The notes under the pieces are model-generated. The model was not told where the DNA came from. It did not search any database and worked only from the letters and a program-made list of their open reading frames with translations. A stretch of 36,712 bases of DNA. Origin: Podila epigama. Its lineage: Eukaryota > Mortierellomycota > Mortierellomycetes > Mortierellales > Mortierellaceae. A program made the translations under genes and the position numbers. How positions within the stretch are numbered: position 1 is the stretch's first letter; every line of letters begins with the position of its first letter. Location of the stretch: contig JAAAVE010000029.1 in assembly GCA_015679605.1 (NCBI GenBank), positions 236 to 36,947 of the forward strand, read 5' to 3'. Positions 28,961 to 36,712 of the stretch are shown piece by piece.

Positions 28961-29702
28961 ACAGAGTTCAAGCTAGATTGCAAAAGGTCACATCCATACA
29001 CCCACACACACTAGCACATCCACTTGATCACATTGTACCCAACTATGGATCAATAGTAACAACACTCAAGAATGTTGGCTCACAAGTGCACGTACACACA
29101 ACATACACACACACAATATTTTGCATCCGAGCCGAAAGCCTTGTCAATTGGGCTTATTTGATCAACAGCAACAACAATATACTCATTAACAGCAACAGTA
29201 GCTGCCTGCTGGTGTTGCTGCTGCTGCTACCAGAAGATTATGTGAACGGATAGAAACACCAACCAAGTACAATGCCCATGCATCCATGTTGGACAATCAT
29301 CCATCACGCACAAGCAAAAAAGAAATTATAATATGGCTCCCGTCTGTCGGCAATTGCATCCTCCGCACCAGCTCAAAAGGGCGATCGGACACCCCCCGAT
29401 GCCCACGCCACGGATACATAAAAGGGTCAGCCCAATCCTTGTTTTGTCACTCTATTTCCATCTTTATCTCTTTTCTTTTTTTTTTTAATCCCTCCACCCT
29501 TCTGTCTTTCTGTCCTTCTATCCTTCTCCTTATCCATCCTTCTCCCTGTCCATCCGCTCGTAACTGCCACGGCCTTCTCCACGACTTCTCCACACTCTCA
29601 TACACACAACACACACGCATCCACACACACGCTTAATTCAGATTAACTCCCCCTTTTTCCTCGCTTCTCCACACACACCAGAAAAAGAAAAAAAGTAAAA
29701 GA

Positions 29703-32324
29703 ATGTCCCTCACCTACACCCCCCTTGCCGACATTCCAAAGGTAGAATCTTATTCATCATTCCATTGACACTCTTTGTCCTCCTTCATTCCTCTTCCAAA
29801 AGTTCAATAGCACTCATCCATCTATTCCATTTCATTACAATTTCAAACCAATTCCATGCACTTCATCCAATCAGATTGTCCAAAGCCTCCGTGGCGCTTT
29901 TGGCGCAGGTATCACAAGATCCCTTGATTACCGCAAGCAGCAGCTTCGTGGTTTGTACAATATGCTTGCCGAGAATGACGCTGCTCTCCGTGAGGCCGTC
30001 TTCCGCGATCTGCACAAACCACCAGCCGAACTCATGATAGGCGAGTCAGGTATGGTCAAGCAGGAATGCATTGACGCCATCAAGAACCTTGAAAGGTGGG
30101 CCGCCAACCGGTCCGTCAAGACGGGACTCGTCAACAAGTTTGACAATGTCCACATCCGCAAGGACCCCCTCGGCATGGTTCTGATCATTGGCGCCTGGAA
30201 TTACCCACTGAATCTCCTTCTGGCGCCCGCTGTAGGCGCTATTGCTGCCGGCAACACTGTCGTCCTCAAGCCGTCGGAGGTAGCACCCAACACTGCAGCA
30301 CTGCTGACCAAACTGCTGCCAGCCTACCTGGACCAGCGAGCCTACCGCATCGTCAATGGTGCTGCAGAAGAGACAACCCTCCTGTTGGAACACAAATTTG
30401 ACCACATCTTTTACACTGGCAGTGGTGCAATTGGCAAGATCATCATGGGGGCTGCAGCCAAGCAGCTCACCCCTGTCACCCTCGAACTCGGTGGCAAGAG
30501 GTAATTCTTTTCTTTCATTTTTTTATTCCTGGCTACAAAACGCACAATCGCAGCATGGGATAACGTCTCGGGGTCCAAGCGGTTAATTGCTTCTATTTCG
30601 GAGAGCCTTTTTTTTTTTTTCTCCTTTTCACATGCTTCTTTTTGATTTGCTCACCAACCAGACTTCAGTTTGGAAGGTTTGGTGTAGACAAGCTGGTTAC
30701 TGAGGCATTTGGCATGCTGCTTAGCCACACACACTCTCTGTCACTCTCACTCACTAGCCTAGCGCTCCAACTCTGGTTGTTACATTCACCTCCCACATCC
30801 GCCTCCCACACTCACATCCACGCCCACACTCACGCTCACACCGACACTCGCACCCATTCACGTTGCCATACCTATACTCTCATCTTGCAGCGTGCTAATT
30901 ACGTGCTCATGATCCTGTGAAATGGTGGTTACACCGAGTCCACCTTCTTGTGCCTAGTCCAACATGTCCCCTCATTCAAGCACATTCTTGTACACACAAC
31001 CCACACAAACACCCATTTTTACAGATACACACTCTAGTTCGCAATAAGCATGACAACCATCCACATGTCACTCTGTTACCTTTCCACCTTACCACACACT
31101 TGTCAAAGTCCTGAACACTCACCCGTCTCATTCTTCTCCCCTCAAACTCGTCAATCATTAGCCCTGCATTCATCTCGCGTGATGTAGATGTAGCCATCAC
31201 GGCGCGTCGTCTGGCTTTCGGCAAGTTCTTCAACTGTGGCCAGACATGCATTGCGCCCGACTATCTCATTGTCGAGCGAGGCGTCGAGAAAAAGCTGATC
31301 GAAGCCTTCCGCGCCTCGATCCTCGAGTTTTACGGAAGCTCGGCCCAGACGTCAAATTCGTATGGCCGCATCGTCAACAAGAATCACTTTCTTCGTCTCA
31401 AAGCTCTGCTGGAACAGACCAAGGGCGAGGTAGTGATTGGAGGTGATCACCAGGAGGACGACCTGTACATTGCCCCAACCCTCGTCCTGAACGTTACCAA
31501 GGATGATAAACTCATGGAGGGTGAGATCTTTGGACCTATCCTGCCCATCATGGTCGTGGACAGGCTAACCGAAGGTGTCAAGTACGTTAACCAAGGCGAT
31601 CAACCCTTGGCGTTGTATGTCTTTAGCAAGAACAAGAAGGCAATTGACTACATTCTTGATCACACCCGCTCTGGCGGTGTCGTCGTGAATGATGCCCTGG
31701 TCCACTTTATTGTCTCAAACTTGCCATTTGGAGGTACCGGCCCTTCTGGCATTGGCAACTACCATGGCAAGCGCTCCTTTGATATCTTTTCGCACGAGCG
31801 CAGTGCCCTCGTCAAGTCCATGGGCATGGAAAAGCTGAACGATCTTCGATACCCTGTAAGTCTCTATCACTGGCTCATTCGTTCTTGAACGCTATGTCTC
31901 TCTCGCTCTCTCTTTCACTCGTGGGTTAGACTGACAGAAACAGCAAAGGTAGTGCCAACGTACATTTTTTTATTGCTTGGTCTAACACAGAACACATATT
32001 ACCATACATTTCAAAAAATATTAGCCCTACACTGAGAAAAAGACACGTTGGTTGGACTGGTTCTTGTTTGACAAGGCTAGCTTCTCTGGCAACGGCTCTT
32101 CTTCAGATACTTCTGGTGGCAATCCCGGTGCCCGTGTCTCCTCGCCTGCTCTTCCCCCAGCGAGCAAGAAGCGACAAGATGCCCCTCCTGTGCCTGCCGT
32201 TCCCGCTGTCTCTGCCCCTGAAGCAGCTGCTACTCCCGAGGCTGTCCCCGCTTCTGATGCTACACCTGCTGCCACTACTCCAGAATCTGACAAGTCCGCT
32301 GATACCCCAGCTATCGCTATCTAA
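29703..32324 (+). CDS. ALDH3-type (fatty) aldehyde dehydrogenase
   Basis: Exons 29703-29741, 29875-30500, 31162-31855 and 32025-32324 join to 552 residues. The enzyme oxidises aldehydes to acids with NAD(P); the family includes fatty aldehyde dehydrogenases such as yeast Hfd1 and human ALDH3A2. Seen motifs: IGAWNYPLNLLLAPAVGAIAAGNTVVLKPSE (cofactor fold), FTGS-like FYTGSGAIGKIIM, VTLELGGKSPAF with general base E217, and FFNCGQTCIAPDYL with nucleophile C251. The 34-residue E-to-C spacing is the family norm. EIFGPILPI and SNLPFGGTGPSGIGNYHGK follow. After RYPPYTEKKTRWLDWFLF comes an Ala/Pro/Ser-rich tail of about 75 residues instead of the hydrophobic anchor of ALDH3A2/Hfd1. Introns are 133, 661 and 169 nt; the first exon is only 13 codons. 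Substrate is inferred, not seen. Confidence 0.93.
30501..31161 (+). other. Long CA/CT-rich intron of the ALDH gene
   Basis: This 661-nt intron is the longest placed in the window. It is full of CACA and CTCT stretches on the coding strand (30725-30870 and 30985-31030) and ends in a pyrimidine-rich ATTAG. The flanking codons rebuild GGKSPAF exactly, so the boundaries are well supported. Confidence 0.85.
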
Positions 32325-33402
32325 TGGGAGCAAGCTGTGATGTGTATTTTTTTTTCGCAGTGGAAGGTTATAGAAAGTAGATAGACATTACAAGTAACCG
32401 ATACCCTATTTTTTCATATTTTGTCACTGCTGCCACACTCATAGCCTCAACTGCTTAAAATACATCTTTATTACCATACTCAGAGAAGAGAGGACCGCCT
32501 TGAATTTGATCGTTATGTTTTTAAATGCCTACTTGACTCTATTGTTTTCTTGAGTGAGTGTATCCTAGGTCGGGACAGTTTATTTACACATAGCAGACTT
32601 GCAGTGAGCCAGAAGAATTAGAACCAATGCGACTACAGGCTCTGTTCTCCTGTCTATCAAGGCATAAGCTCAACCAGATGCTCTATGCGAACACTGCTGT
32701 TCAATAATACAGCTTCAGTTGCACCATGATTCTGCTGGTTCTTTGTCTTATATCTAGTTAAATAAAAAGCATCTATCAATCGTTTGCTCGGTAGCAATAA
32801 ACCGATCCTTTTTGTACCTTCAATTTGATGCAAGTACGCATTCTCTGCATCAGAACATATCGATTTACAGGTCTAAAGAGGTCTATATCACACATCAAAA
32901 AGGGTTCTGCGTGATATGATCGATACCCTTCTTCCTGTTTACATACACCTCGGCAGACAAAGTCCAAACAAAGAGACCACAATTGGTACCGATGGACAAC
33001 AGCTGATCTCATCTGGCCCATGGCACCAACAGAAGCAAACGCACGGATACGAAGGTTGAGGAGGAAGAAAGACGATCAAGACGGCCTCTCTCACAAAAAA
33101 AGAGTGAAAGTTGGTGTTGACATATGCCACCAATATAACCTGTATCGGAATTTTAAAATAGCACACACTTTAATGGTCTTTTATTCAATTCCTCCGAGAT
33201 TCAAAACTTCACTTTTTTTTTTTTTTTTTTCCATCCAATCACATTATTCTTCCAAGCCTACACACACACATACACACACGCACACTCATTCAATTTTCTA
33301 AATCATAATCCTTCATTCACAAACACGCAGAAACACAGAAACACAAAACTATTCTCGCACAAGAATACACACCCTTCTCTCTTGTTTTTTTAAACGCCCC
33401 TC
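32325..33402. other. 1.1-kb spacer between ALDH and NDUFAF2
   Basis: I see no gene I can support. An 81-codon frame (32776-33021, -) and a 93-codon frame (33020-33301, +) meet here but resemble no family I know. A T-run (33212-33230) and a CA repeat (33260-33290) lie in the NDUFAF2 promoter or leader. Confidence 0.5.
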
Positions 33403-34483
33403 ATGTCACAAAAAGCAGCGGTTCCATTCATGCGAAAGCTTACAATGTCATTAAAGGCATTTGCACCAGGTGGAGGACGACGACTGGCAGGCAAGGATTT
33501 AGATGGAAATCTCTTTTTTGAAAAGCCAGATCCTAATGGTAAAGCAAGAAAATATAAGAAATTCTGCGCATTCATATGTTGGAGAATGAAGAATAAAAAA
33601 GGGGGGGAAAGTCCAAAAGAAGGCGAAGTATAGAACGAGATGATATACGACGAGGCTGTGTGTAAAGGCGAGAACTGGTTAAAAGTGAGTTGGTGCGAGG
33701 GTCGCCTTTGTCCGTGGTTCTTGGAAATAGAAGATCTGAAGATTATTGTAATACATTGTAGGTGGACGATACCCAAGAAGGACAGTTGAATTGGCCGATC
33801 CAAAGCTTTCTGAAGCCAACTATGACGATGCCAACATTGCAGGTAACGCGTTGATCCACTGTTTCTCAACTTTTTTTTTTGTGTGCGTGTTGTTTTTATT
33901 GCCTCTGTCATACTAACCAAGAATCAATATATATCCTCAGTTCAATGGCAGGCATGGCTCAGGAACACGCGAGCGGATCCACCAACATTACTCGAGATCC
34001 AAAGGGATGAGGCGCGGAAACAATTAACGATCACACGGGCCAAGGCGTTGGATCAGGCATGGCAGGATCGTAAGGCGGAACTGGCATTGGAGCAGGAACA
34101 GGACCATAAATTCATTTTGGGTGTTGCTGCAGCTTCCAGAGGAGATACTGCAGCTCATGTGTCGTCACCGTCATCAACTTCCTCCTCGCCGTTGGATTCC
34201 CTGCCTGATCAAGACGAGAGCACAAAAAGTGCAGCAAGGAAACAGATTGAGGAACGCGAGGCGGCTCGCAAATGTGAGTTATTGTTTGCTGTTAATGTTT
34301 GCGTTCTTGTTGAACAACATGGGTGCTCATGGATGAACCAAGGAATCGTTTAAATATTAATATTTTCCTCCTCTTTCTTTCTTTCTCTCTCCTTCAGCTG
34401 GATTCAAACCTCAAGTACAACAGGGTGACACATTCCAACCACATGCTTGGTCACCAATGGCAGCAACCCGACGCCGAGATTAG
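33403..34483 (+). CDS. Complex I assembly factor NDUFAF2 (B17.2L/mimitin family)
   Basis: Exons 33403-33538, 33762-33842, 33941-34273 and 34398-34483 join to 211 residues. The family helps late assembly of mitochondrial NADH dehydrogenase and is related to subunit B17.2 (NDUFA12). Diagnostic stretches: GKDLDGNLFFEKPDPNGGRYPRR (across intron 1), RTVELADPKLSEANYDDANI, and VQWQAWLRNTRADPPTLLEI, the W-AWLR-TR-PPT core of the family. A Glu/Gln-rich helical segment and a Ser-rich linker follow, and the end has FQPHAWSPMAATRRRD, similar to other family members. No clear presequence is visible, though the first 28 residues are basic. All three introns (223, 98 and 124 nt) are phase 1. The gene implies that the organism has a proton-pumping complex I. 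Confidence 0.9.
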
Positions 34484-35101
34484 AAATAACTGGATCCCAT
34501 TCTGATCAAAGCTGCATAAATGAAGAAAGGATTTAGGAGGGGTGGACGACCTTTATTAAATATTTTTTGACACGGACACTATGGAAAGGACTATTTAACT
34601 TCTAGTGCAGCTAAAAGAGAGTATAGATTAGATATGAATGTGAGATAATGATACGGAAAAAAAAACAAAAAAAACAAAAAAAAAAAAGAAAAAGAAAGAA
34701 AGAAAGAAAAACACGCACGCACACACACACAACACACGCAAATGAAACAAAAAAAGAAACATAAATGTACAAACCGAATTAACGAGAAACACGCTTCACG
34801 AAAAATAGAAAAGAAAAACACAATGGCATCCTCAAGTTTACACACCATGTACATTCCCAGACACACACACAAAACTCACACGCACACACACACACACACA
34901 CAGCAAGAACAGGGACAACAATGCTTCCTCCTCAAAATCCACATACGCACTTCTAAACTCTTGTGAATTTAATTTCGCAAGTCAGAAGAGCGACAGAGAA
35001 AATCAAGTGTACAATGAAAAGGACAATGAAGAAATAAAAGAACAAATGGCAGAAAAAATAAAGGAATGCTGGGTATGGGTGCTGAACTATGGGCAAATCG
35101 C
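34484..35101. other. Convergent spacer with A-rich and CA repeats (NDUFAF2 / URA2)
   Basis: No gene is seen. An A-rich block with AAAG units lies at 34655-34712, followed by CA repeats at 34715-34738 and 34860-34902. Both 3' ends fall in this spacer. Confidence 0.6.
34860..34902. repeat. CA dinucleotide microsatellite
   Basis: About 40 bp of (CA)n with few interruptions in the NDUFAF2/URA2 convergent spacer. Confidence 0.85.
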
Positions 35102-36712
35102 TTAGAAGGATTTACCAAGGACCTGTATCATGAAGAAGAAAAAAAATTGTGTCAGAACAAAGTCATCTTTTCATTTCATCCATTTTTCATGACCCAGAAT
35201 TTCAACTTACAAGAGCCAAGAGAGCCATGCGGACATAAAGGCCATAACGCATTTGGCGGAAGTAAGCAGCACGCTGGTCAAAGTCAACCTCGGGCTCGAT
35301 CTCAGAGACACGGGGCAAGGGGTGCATGACCACCATCTGGGTCTTAGCCTTGCTCATCAACTTGTTGTTAATCACATACGCGCTCTTGACGCGCTCGTAC
35401 TCCTCCAAGTCAGCGAAGCGCTCCTTCTGGACACGGGTCACATAGACAACATCCGATTCAGCAATCACATCGTTCAAGTCAGTGTACTCGTGCACAACGA
35501 CACCAGCCTGGCTCAACTCAGCCTTGACAGATTCGGGCATACGAAGGGAAGGAGGCGAGACAAAGTTAAGGGTGACATGGTAGTAGGCCAGCAACTTGAC
35601 CAAGGAATGAACAGTGCGGCCGTTCTTAAGATCTCCAACCAAAGTAATGGTGAGGCCATTGACAGTTCCAAGCTCCTCACGAATAGTGTACACATCCAAG
35701 AAGGCCTGGGTAGGGTGCTCACCAATACCATCGCCAGCGTTGATGACAGGAACCTTGGAGAACTTGGCAGCAGTGGCAGCACTGCCGGGATCGGGATGAC
35801 GGAGAACAATGAGATCTCCGTAGCAGCCAAGAGTGCGGACAGTGTCGGCCAAGGTCTCACCCTTCACAACGGACGAAGATGAACCATCAGCGCTGACAAC
35901 AGAGCCTCCAAGACGGGCCATGGCAGCAGCAAAGGAGCACGAGGTACGGGTCGAAGGTTCGTAGAACATGGAGCACATCACCTTGCCGCGGAGCAAATCA
36001 ATCGAGCCATTGCGCTCAACCTGAGTGCGCATCTCATGAGCCAAGCTAAAGAGAGCGTGGAGTTCATTACGGTCAAACTGCTTGGAGGACAGGATGTGGC
36101 GATGAGAGAAGGGTGAGTTGTTGAGGATTCGTGCAATGGACGAAGGCATCTCCTTGATGCTGGCAACGGGCTGGCTGGGCATGTTGACAGCAGCTGCAGC
36201 CTCGAGCTGGACACTGCTGCGGCGACCTTCGTTGATACGGGTAGGGGTGCCGGGCATGGGGACATCAGCAGAGGGTCCCAAGCGGGGAGAGTGCATGGTG
36301 GCACCAGTCGAAATCGAAGCAGGGTGCGCAACCTTCTCAATGGCCTTGGTGATAGCCTCAGTGACACCAGAGACATCCTGACCCTCAGAACCAGTCGTGT
36401 ACCAAGCACCATCCAAGTAAGCAGTCTGACCATGGAGGACAACGCGATGAACGGTACCAGAGAGAGTCTTGCCGGCAAAGGGACCAGCGGTGCTGGTCAA
36501 AACACAGGCACGATCGGTCTCAACCTCAACGTAAGAGTCCTTCTGCTCGGGGAGCGAAAAGATCTTGCGAGGGTTGGTGTACAGCTTGGCAATGATATCA
36601 GCCATGGTCAAACGACCCTTGTTGGCAGCATCAACCAAGAGGGGCAAAGTCTCCTCAATACCAGCATGGGCGACGGCAGCACCCTTCTCAGCAGCAAGGC
36701 GATAGGGCAAAG
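35102..36712 (-). CDS. URA2/CAD-type multifunctional pyrimidine protein, C-terminal part (DHOase-like end and aspartate carbamoyltransferase)
   Basis: Exons 36712-35211 and 35122-35102 encode the last 506 residues plus a split codon; the 5' part runs off the right edge. The first about 65 residues (GRLTMADIIAKLYTNPRKIF) are the end of the dihydroorotase-like domain; its active-site motifs would lie outside the window, so whether it is degenerate as in other fungi cannot be seen. A linker of about 80 residues follows, with RRSSV. The ATCase domain has FYEPSTRTSCSF (carbamoyl-phosphate loop), VKGETLADT, HPTQAFLD, LVGDLKNGRTVHSL and VMHPLPRV, so it looks catalytically intact. It should make carbamoyl-aspartate in the first steps of UMP synthesis. 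A perfect donor (GTAAGT) after MALLAL and a 21-nt terminal exon give VLGKSF, matching the CAD end VLGRF. Stop is at 35102-35104. Confidence 0.95.
36213..36224 (-). other. RRSS basophilic kinase-site-like motif in the URA2 DHO-ATC linker
   Basis: The codons read Arg-Arg-Ser-Ser, followed by Val, inside the flexible linker. Animal CAD carries PKA/S6K-type sites in this linker region. Phosphorylation here is inferred from motif and place only. Confidence 0.4.

Larger units (their letters stand above)
28374..29702. other. Divergent intergenic region (calpain / ALDH), repeat-rich
   Basis: These 1,329 bp separate two divergent genes and must hold both promoters. Simple sequence is abundant: an A/C-rich block at 28528-28590, CT-runs at 28655-28692, the TGATA repeat at 28929-28960, CA stretches near 29090-29115, and CAA/CTG triplets at 29165-29230. 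No gene is seen. Confidence 0.6.

Noticed and set aside
30505-31160. Short open frames in the ALDH intron (for example 30642-30920)
   Set aside because: The His/Thr/Leu-rich translations reflect CA/CT repeats, and splicing out the whole stretch restores the conserved GGKSPAF.
32580-32720. Possible tRNA-like or transposon remnant downstream of the ALDH gene
   Set aside because: I looked for an acceptor stem, a TTCGA loop and terminal inverted repeats and found none that pair convincingly.
32776-33301. Two opposed small frames (81 and 93 codons)
   Set aside because: No recognisable motif; the plus-strand frame ends in translated T- and CA-runs. They look like chance frames.
21967-34483. ACP and NDUFAF2, both linked to complex I, as a functional cluster
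   Set aside because: They lie over 10 kb apart with unrelated genes between them and separate promoters; fungal housekeeping genes of one complex are usually scattered.

Overview
This window looks like gene-dense nuclear DNA of an early-diverging fungus. The best guess is Mucoromycota/Mortierellomycotina, inferred from gene content and style and not proven. Genes sit on both strands and carry short GT-AG introns, mostly 60-660 nt. Intergenic DNA holds A/T runs and CA microsatellites. The gene set is typical of non-yeast fungi: tuberin, a complex I assembly factor, a URA2-type pyrimidine enzyme, mitochondrial uS10 and ACP, and an AA11-like LPMO. I saw no rRNA, tRNA, CRISPR or intact mobile element. 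Exon joins were worked out by hand from splice signals and frame, and every multi-exon model closes in frame.

Layout. 119-280 (+) is the last exon of a cyclophilin. 1057-7221 (+) is a 2,054-residue tuberin (TSC2) in one coding exon. 7523-9961 (-) is a secreted PhoA-class alkaline phosphatase with one intron. 9962-12600 has no recognisable gene apart from phosphatase promoter motifs. 12601-13678 (-) is a ZCCHC9-type zinc-knuckle protein. 13878-17784 (-) is a large F-box/LRR protein. 18464-19965 (-) is proteasome subunit alpha-4/PSMA7. 20331-21435 (-) is mitochondrial ribosomal protein uS10. 21967-22854 (-) is mitochondrial acyl carrier protein. 23181-23645 (+) is a small unrecognised, probably mitochondrial, membrane protein that shares a 326-bp divergent promoter with ACP. 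23912-24793 (-) is an AA11-like lytic polysaccharide monooxygenase. 26091-28373 (-) is a calpain-family protease with a 17-nt microexon at its catalytic cysteine. 29703-32324 (+) is an ALDH3-type aldehyde dehydrogenase. 33403-34483 (+) is complex I assembly factor NDUFAF2. 35102 to the right edge (-) is the DHOase-remnant/ATCase end of URA2 (CAD).

Functionally this is a mix of housekeeping genes: TOR signalling, proteolysis, mitochondrial translation and complex I, pyrimidine synthesis. Two secreted enzymes (phosphatase, LPMO) are the only genes for which I found a clear TATAAAAAG box. I see no operon-like or cluster logic and no convincing undescribed multi-gene system. The most interesting local features are the calpain microexon, the tuberin leader and tail, the CACGTT trio upstream of the phosphatase, the orphan mitochondrial protein paired with ACP, and a kinase-site-like RRSSV in the URA2 linker.
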